Assembly: GCA_001899635.1 (NCBI GenBank)
Contig: MKVQ01000044.1
Coordinates: 1-64,000 of the forward strand
Source of the DNA: Myxococcales bacterium 68-20
GTDB lineage: Bacteria; Myxococcota_A; Polyangia; Polyangiales; Polyangiaceae
Reading direction: 5' to 3'
Length of the DNA stretch: 64,000 bases
A program made the translations under genes and the position numbers. Of this stretch, positions 46,682-57,297 are shown piece after piece (position 1 is the first letter of the stretch; every line of letters begins with the position of its first letter). Below the pieces are notes generated by a model. That model did no database searches, had not been told where the DNA came from, and worked only from the letters and a program-made list of their open reading frames with translations.

Positions 46682-46786
46682 GCGCCTGGAGTAGCACGGC
46701 GGCGGGGCGCGCCTCATCTCCTTCGAGCGGATCCGCCGACCGTCAGCGGTGGAGCTCGGCGTGGAGACGCTCCTGCCGGAGGGCGG

Positions 46787-47593
46787 TCAGTCCGCGCCCG
46801 CGTCGGTGACGACCGGATCTTTGATGTAGATGCGCATGTACGAGAGCGCATCGCCCGGCTCTGCCTTCTGGAAGCCGGTGTACGTGACGTCGCCGACGTC
46901 GACCGGGAAGGGGACCTGGGCGCACTGCGGCGAGCTCACGGTGATCTTCAGCGGCACGCCCACGTCGACGTTGTAGATGGCCGCGGAGAACGTCGTCCCG
47001 GCCTGCACCGACGTCTGCTGGCTGTTCGGGAGCGAGCCGGAGAAATACGTCACCTTCGCCTCGCCCGGCGGATCGATCGTGAGGGTCGACCCTTCCTCGG
47101 ATGTGCACGGAGGCTGCGGGTTCACCTTCACGACGACGAGGCCCTTGTCGGACTTCCGTCCAGGGAGGAGGCCGGCGAGGAGATTCGCCGTATCCGTGAG
47201 GAGGAGGTTGGTCGTGCCGCGGTCGAGGGTCTCTTTCTTCAGGATCCACTCCTGCTCCAGGAGCTTGTAGAAGCCGTCGGCCGCGACCGTCATCTGGTAC
47301 GGCGTGTTCCGCGGCACGATGAGCTCGTAGTCGCCGGTTGCGTTCGTCGTCGCCGTCTTGCCCGCGATGGTGATCGTCGCACCCTCGACCGCCTCGTCCT
47401 CCGTCTGCGCGCGGATGATCTTCCCGGTCTGCTTGGACTCGGTGTCGTTCGTGACGACGGCCGCCGCGTCCGGCTGTCCGCCGGTGCCGCCGTCCGCCCG
47501 GTTGGCGGAGCTGCCCCCGTCGTCATCTCCGCAGGCTACGGCCGTAGTGACGAGCGCAAGAGCGAAAGCGAGGACGGAGCCGAGGCGCAGCAT
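46787..47593 (-). CDS. lipoprotein with carboxypeptidase-regulatory-like domain
   Basis: 268 residues. Lipobox TAVAC (Cys 21), acidic Gly/Ser linker, then a beta-sandwich of the CarboxypepD_reg type (VEGATITIAGKTATTNATG ... YELIVPRNTPYQMTV), and a second beta domain to the end. Such domains bind sugars or protein partners on the cell surface. Divergent from the Ser/Thr kinase with 57 bp between. Confidence 0.75.
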   Translation of the reverse strand: MLRLGSVLAFALALVTTAVACGDDDGGSSANRADGGTGGQPDAAAVVTNDTESKQTGKIIRAQTEDEAVEGATITIAGKTATTNATGDYELIVPRNTPYQMTVAADGFYKLLEQEWILKKETLDRGTTNLLLTDTANLLAGLLPGRKSDKGLVVVKVNPQPPCTSEEGSTLTIDPPGEAKVTYFSGSLPNSQQTSVQAGTTFSAAIYNVDVGVPLKITVSSPQCAQVPFPVDVGDVTYTGFQKAEPGDALSYMRIYIKDPVVTDAGAD

Positions 47594-47650
47594 GGGCTCA
47601 GCCTAACATCGCGCGCAGGCGGGGGCGAAGTTGGGCTACTCTGGGCCCGA

Positions 47651-48817
47651 ATGTCGACGACCGGATCCGAGGCGGCGCACGATCTCGTGCCCGAGGAGTC
47701 GTTCGAGGGCATGGTCGTGGGCGGCAAGTACCGCGTCGGTCCGCTCGTCGGTTCCGGCGGGATGGGTACGGTGTGGCTCGGAAGGCACGAGCAGCTCGGG
47801 ACCCGACTCGCGATCAAGTTCATCCGGCCGCAGTTCGCGGAGCGTCCGGATGCGCGGCGTCGGTTCGAGATCGAGGCGCGCGCCGCCGCGAGCGTCGACT
47901 CGAAGCACGCCGTGAAGGTCTACGACTACGGCGTCACCGACAAGGGGCTCCCGTTCATCGTGATGGAGTACCTCGAGGGCGAGTCGCTCTCGGAGGCGCT
48001 CATTCGACGAGGGCCGTTCCCGCCGAAGGAGGCCGCGCAGGTCATCGCGCACGCGAGCAAGGCGCTCACGAAGGCGCACGCCGCCGGCATCGTCCATCGC
48101 GACCTCAAGCCGGACAACATCTTCCTCGCCACCAACGTCGAGGGCGAAGGGGGAGAGCTCGGCTACGTCGTGAAGCTCGTCGACTTCGGCATCGCCAAGA
48201 TGCTCGACGTCGGCCCCGGCGGTAACGGCGGCCTCAAGGGGCCGACGCAGGAAGGCTCCGTCATCGGCACGCCGAACTTCATGAGCCCGGAGCAGCTCAC
48301 CGTCGGCGGCACCCCGAACGCGCTGACCGACATCTGGTCGCTCGGTGCCTGCGCCTTCGCTGCGTTCACCGCCCGGATCCCGTTCGAGGGCGAGGTGCTC
48401 GGAGACATCGTGCTCAAGGTCTGCGTCGAGCCGCTGCCCGTCCCGAGCAAGTTCGTCCAGGACGTCCCCGCGGGCCTCGATGCGTGGTTCCTTCGCGCGT
48501 GCCACCGCGAGCCGATGAAGCGCTTCCAGAGCGTCTCCGAGCTCTCGGAGCAGCTCGTGAAGGTATGCGGTCTCGGGGCCGTTCAGGTCGCGACGCTCGC
48601 CGAGGATCGCGTGCAATATGCACTCAAGCCGGCGAGCCAGGAGGCGCTCGACGAGCTCGAGAACCTCCCGAGCGGCGGCATGAACGCGAAGACGGCGTTC
48701 CTCGCGGGGATCATCGTCGCCGTCACGCTCGTGGTCGCGCTCCTCGGCTTCCTCGCGTGGCAGGCGAATCAGGACGAGGCGCCCGAGCCTGCGCCGAGCG
48801 CCGCACCGTCCCGCTGA
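47651..48817 (+). CDS. membrane Ser/Thr protein kinase
   Basis: 388 residues. Hanks-type kinase: GSGGMGTVW loop, K56 (AIKFIRP), HRDLKPDN with catalytic D151, DFG at 178, GTPNFMSPEQ activation segment and a complete C-lobe. A single membrane helix (about 347-370) leaves a tail of about 18 extracytoplasmic residues. All catalytic residues are intact. ATG 47651 is right for the fold; the frame is open far upstream but there only reads through the lipoprotein and HxpB genes backwards. Its last codons are repeated 8 kb away (56854 on), at the edge of a duplication. Confidence 0.92.
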   Translation: MSTTGSEAAHDLVPEESFEGMVVGGKYRVGPLVGSGGMGTVWLGRHEQLGTRLAIKFIRPQFAERPDARRRFEIEARAAASVDSKHAVKVYDYGVTDKGLPFIVMEYLEGESLSEALIRRGPFPPKEAAQVIAHASKALTKAHAAGIVHRDLKPDNIFLATNVEGEGGELGYVVKLVDFGIAKMLDVGPGGNGGLKGPTQEGSVIGTPNFMSPEQLTVGGTPNALTDIWSLGACAFAAFTARIPFEGEVLGDIVLKVCVEPLPVPSKFVQDVPAGLDAWFLRACHREPMKRFQSVSELSEQLVKVCGLGAVQVATLAEDRVQYALKPASQEALDELENLPSGGMNAKTAFLAGIIVAVTLVVALLGFLAWQANQDEAPEPAPSAAPSR

Positions 48818-49034
48818 GCGATATGGGTGACTAGCCCGCGTCCTGCGGAAGGCCTGCGCGCGACCAGCCGGGCTCGGTCACCTCGCCGAACGCGCCGCGG
48901 GCGGCGTCGAACCGGCGCGCTGGTCGAGCACGTTCGTGAACCCCGCGGCGCGTGCGCGTCGGCGGGAGAGATGCGAACGAGGGTGCTCTTCGCGAGCACC
49001 GCTATCAAGCGGCTCCGGATTCCGCCACCGGTCG
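48789..49034. repeat. left copy of an island-flanking direct repeat
   Basis: It contains the last codons of the kinase gene, a decayed rhodanese gene and about 36 bases equal to the 3' end of the MFS gene. It matches 56850-57297 nearly base for base except for an internal loss of about 202 bp. Same orientation as the right copy, about 8.06 kb apart. Confidence 0.9.
48831..48990 (-). pseudogene. rhodanese pseudogene
   Basis: Copy of the intact gene at 56892-57254. Three disabling changes are visible: the start ATG is AAG (48988-48990), about 202 bp including the active-site Cys loop are missing (junction near 48950), and the remaining parts (STLVRISPADAHA and FTNVLDQRAG) lie in different frames. 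A few further substitutions and single-base indels have accumulated. Confidence 0.9.
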
Positions 49035-49055
49035 GACCGGGCCCACGCCCGTCGA

Positions 49056-49745
49056 TCACGGCTTCGACGGGGCGGCGAGATTGGGGAAGATAAAGCCGAG
49101 GCCGGCGGTGACGGTATCGAGCCAAGCAGGGCCGTAGACATCATGCAGGATGCTCGCCTCGGGCATGAGCGCGAAGCCGGAGGTCACGCGGACCTGCACG
49201 CCCGCACCGGCGCGCAGCGCGTGCGTCAGCCGACCGGCGGCGTCGACGACGACCGTGTAGCCGGGCGACGCGACGAGGGTGAAGCGACCGAGGTTGAGCC
49301 CGAGCAGGATGGGAACGTAAAGGAGGAGGCCGCTGTGTGCCCTGGACGGCTCGTCCCGTCGATGCGTTGGAAGGGATGCCACCACATACGAGAGGCGTGC
49401 GAAGAGAGCGAGATCGAAGGTGGCTGTCCGTAGCGCGTTCCACTTTCCGTCAGCACCCCAGGCGTCGATCCCTCCGTGGACCCCGACCTCGCCGCGCTCG
49501 CCGATGGCCGTGCGGTACGCCGCATGAGGGACTGGAAACTGCGGGGGCTTCTCCGAGGTGTCGCTCCGCGCGCACCGATCCTCGGAGCAATCGGTCATGG
49601 GCGGCCGCTTCGGCCGGAAGGCGATCTGCGGTGCGATGATCACCTGCCCGCGATCCTCCGGGAGCGTGCGCGGCGTGGTGTAGAGGTTCTGGCCGGTGCA
49701 CGCGGCGCAGAAGAGGACGAGCGCGCACGCGAGGACCCGACGCAC
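49056..49745 (-). CDS. lipoprotein, possibly outer-membrane beta-barrel-like
   Basis: 229 residues. Lipobox FCAAC (Cys about 16). The mature part is beta-rich with alternating hydrophobic residues (LLLYVPILLGLNLG, FTLVASPGYTVVV, AGLGFIFPNL), like short barrel or MipA-type proteins. GTG 49745 gives the signal; it lies 8 bases after the stop of the upstream lipoprotein, so it is the last gene of a three-gene operon. It ends about 20 bases inside the island edge. Confidence 0.65.
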   Translation of the reverse strand: MRRVLACALVLFCAACTGQNLYTTPRTLPEDRGQVIIAPQIAFRPKRPPMTDCSEDRCARSDTSEKPPQFPVPHAAYRTAIGERGEVGVHGGIDAWGADGKWNALRTATFDLALFARLSYVVASLPTHRRDEPSRAHSGLLLYVPILLGLNLGRFTLVASPGYTVVVDAAGRLTHALRAGAGVQVRVTSGFALMPEASILHDVYGPAWLDTVTAGLGFIFPNLAAPSKP

Positions 49746-49753
49746 GAGCGCCC

Positions 49754-51223
49754 TTACAGCCCGGGCGGCACGGTCGGTGGCCCGAGCGTGCTCCGCGCGA
49801 TCCGGACGATCCCGTAGGTGTCCTCTTCGAACTTGCCGTCGGGATCCGGAGCGATCTGGAGGATCGCCTCGTCGTCGTCGACCCACACGGGCGCGGTGAA
49901 GCGCTCGCCCGGCTCGCCGGTGACCTTCCACCCCACGCCGTCTTCGAGTCGGACGATCGTGGCCTCGTTCCGGCCGCTGAGGCTGAGGAAGACGCCACGG
50001 TTCGCGACGCCGCCGCCGCCGCCGCGCGCGAGGCTGTCGTGAAGCTTCGCGACCTTGCGCCGCGCGAGCGCGCCCTCCGTCGTCGCGAAGGGGGCCGTCC
50101 ACAGGGTGGAGTTCGTGAACTCGATGTCGCGGTCGCTCTCGACCCAGACGAGCGCATTACCGTTCGAACGATCGAGCGCCTTCGCGCTGAGGACCTGTGG
50201 GGACGCGGGCGTCACCACGCGGGCGAAGGAGCCGTCGTCCTTGGCGAAGTTGATCGCGACCGCGGCGACGTCGTAGACGAGCGCTCCTCCGGGGACCGGC
50301 GTCGGGCTCTCGGAGTACAGCTTGTCCTGGAGCAAGCGCGGGGACTGCGGGCCGAGCTCGAAGATGCCGACGCTGCGCGGCGCGCGAGTGGAGAACCAAA
50401 TGCTCCGCTCGCCGAGGACGGGATCGAGGAAGTAGCCGACCTTCGAGCCGAGGCCGAAGTCGGTGACGTTGATCGTCCTCGTGGTGAACTCGCCGAGCGA
50501 GGCCCAGGGGGCCCAACCGAGGAGGGATTCGTCCAAACCGTTGTCCTGCGTCGCGGGCTTGGTGGGGGCCCGGAGGTCGGCCTGGTACGCGATCCCATAG
50601 TCGCCATAGCCGACCTCGAACTTGCAGTAGCGCGCAGAGTTGTTGATTAGGGCTACGGGACCGGTCGCGATCGCGACGACGGGGGCTCCGTCGAGCGGCT
50701 CGAGGACGTACATATGCCCGATCGGGAGGTTCATCGTGAGGAAGACCTCCGAGTGCCAGAAGCGCCGGATCAGGAAGTACGGCTTGCCGCCGATGAGCCG
50801 AGTGGGCTCGGGCCCCTTCGAGATATCGACCAGCCACCCAGGCCCGTTCGCCGGTGGGTACTTCGTCCAGCTCGTATCGAGCTTGCGGCAGCCCTGACGC
50901 CCGGACGGGCAAGGGAGCCACTTCGAGGCGAGCTTCTCCGGCTCCTCCGACCTGCGCAGGTCGCAGAAGCTCGGTGCGCCCGGCAGCGCCTTCCATTTCC
51001 CCTTGAACATGTCGTTCGCGAGAGGATCGATGCCGCCATCGGCATCCGCGCCGGAATCCGTCGTCTCGCCTCCGGGGCCGCCGGTGGAAGCACGCGCGTC
51101 GTCGCGCTCGCCGGCGTCGACCGCGCCGGACGCGGGGGCTGGCGAGCCTGAGCAGCTTGCGAGAATGAACGATACGGCGCCCGCGAGGGGGAGAGTGGCG
51201 AGCACCCAGCGCGCGAGCCTCAT
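49754..51223 (-). CDS. large lipoprotein, probable beta-propeller
   Basis: 489 residues. Lipobox ILASC (Cys about 24) and an Asp/Ala/Gly-rich linker (to about 68). The rest is beta-rich with repeated W/Y-x-D type turns (MYVLEPLDGAPVVAIA, GIFELGPQSPRLL, FSTRAPRSVGIF), which suggests a propeller of six or so blades; no named family recognised. Its start overlaps the protease stop by one base (TGATG). Middle gene of the island operon. Confidence 0.7.
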   Translation of the reverse strand: MRLARWVLATLPLAGAVSFILASCSGSPAPASGAVDAGERDDARASTGGPGGETTDSGADADGGIDPLANDMFKGKWKALPGAPSFCDLRRSEEPEKLASKWLPCPSGRQGCRKLDTSWTKYPPANGPGWLVDISKGPEPTRLIGGKPYFLIRRFWHSEVFLTMNLPIGHMYVLEPLDGAPVVAIATGPVALINNSARYCKFEVGYGDYGIAYQADLRAPTKPATQDNGLDESLLGWAPWASLGEFTTRTINVTDFGLGSKVGYFLDPVLGERSIWFSTRAPRSVGIFELGPQSPRLLQDKLYSESPTPVPGGALVYDVAAVAINFAKDDGSFARVVTPASPQVLSAKALDRSNGNALVWVESDRDIEFTNSTLWTAPFATTEGALARRKVAKLHDSLARGGGGGVANRGVFLSLSGRNEATIVRLEDGVGWKVTGEPGERFTAPVWVDDDEAILQIAPDPDGKFEEDTYGIVRIARSTLGPPTVPPGL

Positions 51224-54012
51224 CAGAACACGCGCTCGAGCACGACGGGCTTGCCGCCCTCGACGTCGAGCTCGGTCGGCAGGCCATCCGTATCGTGCGC
51301 CGTGAAGCGCAGCGCGACATCGGCGCCGCCTCGATGGAGCACGAGCGACGTGCCGTCGATTCCGCGATACGCGGGGACGACGACGGTGCCCTCACCAACG
51401 GCCATCGAGATCACCTGCATCGGATAGTCGCCGGCGCCGCTGACATCAAGGACGGCGAGCGCGAACACGTGCGAGTGATCGTTCCACGTCCTCACCACGA
51501 GCGCCCCATCGGCGCTCGTGGTGAGCGCGACGTTCGGGTAGTTGTCGTTGCGCGTCCACGTCCAGAGCGCGTCGAGGACGTTGCCGCGTCCGACGCGGTA
51601 CAAGGTCACGGTGGGCCCGGCGAGCTCGGTGCGGTCGAGCACGTAATAGGCGTCGTCCTCGGCGCCGTAGGTGACGGCCATCGGCTCCTTGAGACGCTGC
51701 TCGCCGAGGAAAGGACGAATCTGCTCGGTGAGCAGGTCGAAATCGAACACACGCAGCCCGTCGTGCTCCACAATTGCGAGCTCCTGGCGGTGGCCGCTGA
51801 AGGCCATCGGCCCGGGCGGCGCGGCGTTGAACGAGCCGTGAACTGCGAAGTCGACGTCGAGGACGCCGCCGGCGGTGCTCAGCCCGAAGACCTTGCCATC
51901 GGCGGGGTAGAGGGCGGCGCCTCGGACGGCGCCGGTCGTCCACGCGCGGACGTCGGACGCTATGACAAGGCTGGCCTTATCCGGATCACGCAGCGACTCC
52001 AGCACGTCGGGAGAGACGAACTCGCTCGCACGACGCCGAGGCCACCCCGGCACGACGAAAACCGGATCGGGATCGTCGAGTGGTCCCGTCCCGAGCTCGA
52101 TGAACGCCTCTTTCGGGCAGTACGGGCAGTCGATGTGAGCTCGAAGATCGGCGAGGTCGGGGAGGCGGAGCCATTTCGATGCGTCGAGGCATGGCATCCG
52201 CTGCAGCGTGGCCCGCCCCCGCTCGTGGAGCGTGAATCGGGTGACATGCTGGCGAACGCGCTGCTGCGCGTCGCCCCCCGTCGGCGGAGCGTTGATGGCG
52301 GGCGGCGGGGCCGATGCCTCCGAATACGCCTTCACCCAGCTCCACAAGAGCCCCGAGTAGGCTACCTGCGGCGACGCTGCGTATCCGAGCGGCGGGAGCG
52401 ACGCCGCAGGGAGATCGTTCCAGTATTGCCAGCCCCACTCCTGCGTGAGGACGTTGTGCGTGAACCCGACCAGCTCGGGATGCTTGAGGCGGATGTTCGC
52501 CGTCGGCAGCACGGTGTACCTCTGGCTGTCCAAGGTGCCGCTGGCGCGGCCCATCGTTGCCCTCTGCCAGGTCACGGGCGGATTCTGCACGTTCACGCGT
52601 GAGCAGCCCCGATCGAGCTCACAGTCTTTCTGCGTATCCCCCTCCTCGCACCTGCATCGCAGCACGCGCGTGATGCCGTTCTTGGTGCCGGCGCTGCCGA
52701 CCCACGCGGTCGCGTGGAAGGTGTTGTCGTCCGAGACGGGACACATCGTTTCGACCGGCTCGCCGCCGCAGCGGTGACCAGGGAGGATCCTGCACGCGAC
52801 CTTCCGCGGATTCTCGTTGGTGGAGTAGGAGCCGAGCCAGCTCACCTCGTCGAACGAGGCTGTGTTCTGCGTCGCCGTGGTGAGCGGCTCCGGATCGCAG
52901 GCGTTGCCGGGATAGCGCTCCGTGAGGTACGTGTCGCTCGTGGGGATGCCTTCCGGACCGTGGACCGCCCTCTCCCCGTCGATGTTGGCGTTCTCCTGAT
53001 CGGGGTTCTTCTTCTCGCGGCAGTTGTCGCAGCGATCGCCCTTTCCATCGCCGTCGGTGTCGCGCTGATCGGGGTTCGGGACGGTCGGACAATTGTCGTC
53101 CATGTCCGTGACGCCATCCTCGTCGGTGTCCGGCCCCGGTCGCTCGCCGACGATCGCGCCGAACTTGTCGACCAAGATGTTTTGGAGGAAGGCGTTGGCT
53201 CCCCACGAGTCGAGCGCTGCCGTCATCGACGTGATGAACACCGGCGATTCGCGCAACGCGCTTTGAATGCCGCAGACGACGTATTCGCCAAAGCCGCCGC
53301 GGAGCAGCGGACCTCCGGAATCGCCCTTCAAATTGCCACGATACGTGTCGGTGCGAAGGAACTCGTTCACGAAGAGGTCTCCAGGGCCCGGGCGTTCACG
53401 GTCCCAGTCGCTGGTCACCGAATAGTTTCGGGTTTGTGGGTTCGGGGCTCCATCTTCGCGGGGACCATATCCGACGAGCGTCCCGCGCGGAAACGTGTTC
53501 GCGCAGGCTGCGACGCTCACGCCGTTTAACGGTGCTATCAGGCCAGCAGGCCGGATCGGCGTGGCCACGCTCGGCGGCACGAGCGTATCGAGTCGAACGA
53601 CCGCGACATCCTGCGAGATCTGCCCATCGTCGGCGAAGTCGAACTGTGTCCGCAACGCTTGGATCGACCCCGATGCCGCCCTCCGGTGCGTCACGCGTCG
53701 AGGATCGCCCGCTGGAAGGGTCGACGGGTCATAGGCAAACGTAAGGTTTGTGTCGAGCTTCGTGTCCCCGTTCAAGCAGTGGCCGGCGGTGATGGCGAAT
53801 CTCTTCGTGGCGAGCACCGCCGTGCAGCCGACGTCGAGCTGACCGACACCCGGGAACGCGTCTGCCGTGTCGTCCGTGCCCGCGCCGACGGCGTGGACCG
53901 AGCGGCCCGTGTGCTCCGCTTTCGGGCTGTCCGCCCCGCATGCATTGCACAGGGCAAGGAGAAGCACGAGAACGGCTCCTGCGATGCCACGCCGCGCAGC
54001 TCCTCTGCACAC
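51223..54012 (-). CDS. secreted trypsin-like serine protease with thrombospondin-3 repeats
   Basis: 929 residues. Lipoprotein-type signal (lipobox CNAC, Cys 25). Residues about 45-290 are a chymotrypsin-fold protease with a full triad: H78 in ITAGHC, D135 in DVAVVRLD and S232 in GDSGGP. Two calcium-binding thrombospondin type-3 repeats follow (about 295-331; DTDEDGVTDMDDNCP, DTDGDGKGDRCDNC). The remaining 600 residues hold a Cys-rich stretch (CRCEEGDTQKDC) and a C-terminal propeller-like part (about 640-929). GTG 54012 is the only start near the signal. First gene of a coupled three-gene operon within the island. Probably cell-surface proteolysis; the target is unknown. Confidence 0.85.
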   Translation of the reverse strand: MCRGAARRGIAGAVLVLLLALCNACGADSPKAEHTGRSVHAVGAGTDDTADAFPGVGQLDVGCTAVLATKRFAITAGHCLNGDTKLDTNLTFAYDPSTLPAGDPRRVTHRRAASGSIQALRTQFDFADDGQISQDVAVVRLDTLVPPSVATPIRPAGLIAPLNGVSVAACANTFPRGTLVGYGPREDGAPNPQTRNYSVTSDWDRERPGPGDLFVNEFLRTDTYRGNLKGDSGGPLLRGGFGEYVVCGIQSALRESPVFITSMTAALDSWGANAFLQNILVDKFGAIVGERPGPDTDEDGVTDMDDNCPTVPNPDQRDTDGDGKGDRCDNCREKKNPDQENANIDGERAVHGPEGIPTSDTYLTERYPGNACDPEPLTTATQNTASFDEVSWLGSYSTNENPRKVACRILPGHRCGGEPVETMCPVSDDNTFHATAWVGSAGTKNGITRVLRCRCEEGDTQKDCELDRGCSRVNVQNPPVTWQRATMGRASGTLDSQRYTVLPTANIRLKHPELVGFTHNVLTQEWGWQYWNDLPAASLPPLGYAASPQVAYSGLLWSWVKAYSEASAPPPAINAPPTGGDAQQRVRQHVTRFTLHERGRATLQRMPCLDASKWLRLPDLADLRAHIDCPYCPKEAFIELGTGPLDDPDPVFVVPGWPRRRASEFVSPDVLESLRDPDKASLVIASDVRAWTTGAVRGAALYPADGKVFGLSTAGGVLDVDFAVHGSFNAAPPGPMAFSGHRQELAIVEHDGLRVFDFDLLTEQIRPFLGEQRLKEPMAVTYGAEDDAYYVLDRTELAGPTVTLYRVGRGNVLDALWTWTRNDNYPNVALTTSADGALVVRTWNDHSHVFALAVLDVSGAGDYPMQVISMAVGEGTVVVPAYRGIDGTSLVLHRGGADVALRFTAHDTDGLPTELDVEGGKPVVLERVF

Positions 54013-54309
54013 GGGACCGCGTCGTCAACGGCTCGGTCCAGGCTCGGGGCAATAACCCCCGATCGTATTCGACTTGCTCATCTCACCCTCCCCCTGAAAT
54101 GGCGTCTCAGCACGGGCCGTCGTCGTGACGGAGCTTTTGGGGCGCACGAACTTCGACGGATGCGCTCAATCAAGGATTACAACCAAAGACGACCAATGCA
54201 ACCCGCTTGTTCTCGGCCCTTGACGCTGCGCAAATGGTGAGGAGCGTGGAGCCCTGGGTGAGGTGACGGTGAGGCCGTAGCCCGCGCCCCGATCCTTCTC
54301 GTGTCGCGA
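54013..54309. other. intergenic DNA upstream of the protease operon
   Basis: No gene recognised. It includes the minus-strand promoter region of the protease operon (not identifiable by eye) and a phrase GCTCAATCAAGGATTACAA (54162-54180) that resembles GCGATTGAGGATTACAT at 56722-56738 on the far side of the IS element. Confidence 0.4.
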
Positions 54310-54447
54310 TGGTTCCAACCGCTTTCGAGCCGGTCGCGACCGCCTCCACGGTGGTTCCAACCGTCTTCGCGTGGGTCGCGCCCGCCTCCGCCGTCGTTCC
54401 AGTCGTCCTCGCGTGGGTCGCGACCGCCTATGCGGTGGTCCAACCGT
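54310..54447 (+). repeat. 42-bp tandem repeat, just over three copies
   Basis: Units begin at 54310, 54352, 54394 and (partial) 54436 with TGGTTCCAACCG or near variants, each with a TCGCGACCGCC or TCGCGCCCGCC block. Length 42 bp keeps one frame (V-P-T-x-F/L-x-W-V-A-x-A units) but no start site or plausible protein. It abuts the IS4 fragment. Confidence 0.85.
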
Positions 54448-54619
54448 CGACGAGCCCAAGATGGAGCTGTTCGATCGCGAAGAGGCCATCCGCAGCAAGG
54501 AGCGCGAAGGAGTCGAGCAGGAGCTCTGGGGGAACCTGCTCGCGTATAACCTCGTGCGACTCGAGATGGCCCGTGTCGCGAAGATCGTGCAGGTCGAGCC
54601 TGAGAGACCGGCTCTCTGG

Positions 54620-54622
<3 letters not shown>
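54446..54622 (+). pseudogene. IS4-family transposase, C-terminal fragment
   Basis: About 55 codons reading DEPKMELFDREEAIRSK, then EGVEQELWGNLLAYNLVR and LEMARVAKIVQVEP. This is the region just after the catalytic Glu in IS4 transposases (usual form ...RSKTPEGVRQE-W-G-LLAYNLVR). The N-terminal 80% and the last residues are missing. The reading frame is stopped by TGA at 54620, the first bases of the IS3-type element, which appears to have inserted into it. Confidence 0.8.
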
Positions 54623-56247
<1,625 letters not shown>

Positions 56248-56395
56248 GATCGCGCCTCTACTAAGGTACGAACCTCTCTCCTCCCCCACGCGATCCGGGT
56301 GCCTTGGTGACAGAGACCGGGGCCTCCGCATCGCAATCCCCCCACGGAGGAACGCAGACCGAGGAGTTGCCGTCGCAGACCCCAGCTCTGGACCC

Positions 56396-56599
56396 ATGTC
56401 CGAGGTCCACAAGACGCAGTCCTCCAGCGTCAGAGAATCGGCTCGACCCGGACACGAAGTCGGTCTCGAAGTGCTCGACGCGATGCGTGTCCGCGCGTGG
56501 TTTCGTGACGTCGACCTCGGCGTCCTCGAGACGCTCCCCGAGGTCGACGTCTCCTGCTTCGATCGTGTCGTCGCGAGCCGAAGGCGAGGTGCACACTGA
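56396..56599 (+). CDS. possible small hypothetical protein or gene fragment
   Basis: 67 residues (VLETLPEVDVSCFDRVVA is the best-looking part) with strong G/C third positions as in real genes here, but no ribosome-binding site and no recognised family. The minus strand is also open across it. It may be a fragment of a lost gene. Confidence 0.25.
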   Translation: MSEVHKTQSSSVRESARPGHEVGLEVLDAMRVRAWFRDVDLGVLETLPEVDVSCFDRVVASRRRGAH

Positions 56600-56803
56600 T
56601 CGCGGTTTGCTACCAACCCGCAACCTGCAGCGTGCCGCCTTCGGCGGGGGCTGCCGCTGCCATCTTCGATGGGCAAGCTTCAGCGTTCTCTCGCGCTCGT
56701 GCTGGTGACGGAGTGGAGAACGCGATTGAGGATTACATAGGGTGAGTGGACAGACCGCCTGTCAACGACCCCCACTGATCTGTCAACGATGTCCTGTTCC
56801 GTG

Positions 56804-56847
56804 CCCGGTGCCGGATCCCGGTACCGGTACCGGTATCGGGTATCGGA
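56804..56847. repeat. CCGGTA-type hexanucleotide microsatellite
   Basis: About seven degenerate copies of CCGGTA/TCGGGTA end exactly where the right flanking repeat begins. Simple repeats at a junction can come from repair or replication slippage. Confidence 0.75.
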
Positions 56848-56849
56848 GC

Positions 56850-57297
56850 CCGTGCCGAGCGCCGCACCGTCCCGCTGAGCGATATGGGTGACTAGCCCGC
56901 GTCCTGCGGAAGGCCTGCGCGCGACCAGCCGGGCTCGGTCACTTCGCCGAACGCGCCGCGGGCGGCGTCGAAGCCGGCCCGCTGGTCGAGCACGTTCGTG
57001 AACCCGGCGGCGATGAGCGCGTTCGCAGCGCGGAGGCTTCGTCCTCCGGCCTTGCAGCCGACGAGGATCGGCGCGTCCTTCGCGAACTTCGCTTCCATCG
57101 CGGGCACGAAGTCGTCGCCGAGCGGGACGTTGATCGAGCCGGCGGGCCGTCCTTCGGCGAACTCCTCGGGGGTGCGCACGTCGACGTAGGTGAAGCCCTC
57201 GGCGGTCATCTTGGCGTGCGCTTCGGCGGGAGAGATGCGAACGAGGGTGCTCATCGCGAGCACCCTATCAAGCGGCTCCGGACGCCGCCACCGGTCG
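56850..57297. repeat. right copy of the island-flanking direct repeat
   Basis: Starts with about 25 bases equal to the kinase 3' end (GCCGAGCGCCGCACCGTCCC then GCTGA), without the rest of that gene. It contains the intact rhodanese gene and ends in the last codons of the MFS gene. Partner of 48789-49034. Confidence 0.9.
56892..57254 (-). CDS. rhodanese-like sulfurtransferase
   Basis: 120 residues, single rhodanese domain. FTYVDVRTPEEFAEGRPAGSI and the active-site loop CKAGGRS (Cys about 67) are intact, so it can carry a persulfide. No signal peptide. ATG 57254, 13 bases after the MFS stop on the same strand: the two are an operon. A broken copy lies at 48831-48990. Confidence 0.92.
   Translation of the reverse strand: MSTLVRISPAEAHAKMTAEGFTYVDVRTPEEFAEGRPAGSINVPLGDDFVPAMEAKFAKDAPILVGCKAGGRSLRAANALIAAGFTNVLDQRAGFDAARGAFGEVTEPGWSRAGLPQDAG

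Larger units (their letters stand above)
56248..56849. other. mixed remnant region right of the IS element
   Basis: No secure gene. It contains GCCTTGGTGACAGA (56302-56315), similar to both IS ends; two CTGTCAACGA direct repeats (56759 and 56780) like the termini of other insertion sequences; and the CCGGTA-type microsatellite at 56804-56847. It looks like accumulated scraps of mobile DNA. Confidence 0.45.

Noticed and set aside
46247-47650. Long open N-terminal extension of the Ser/Thr kinase frame
   Set aside because: It is Arg/Asp-rich antisense of the lipoprotein and HxpB-like genes. The kinase domain starts soon after ATG 47651.
54310-54447. CRISPR-like array
   Set aside because: Units are contiguous 42-bp tandem copies with no spacers, and no cas genes are present.
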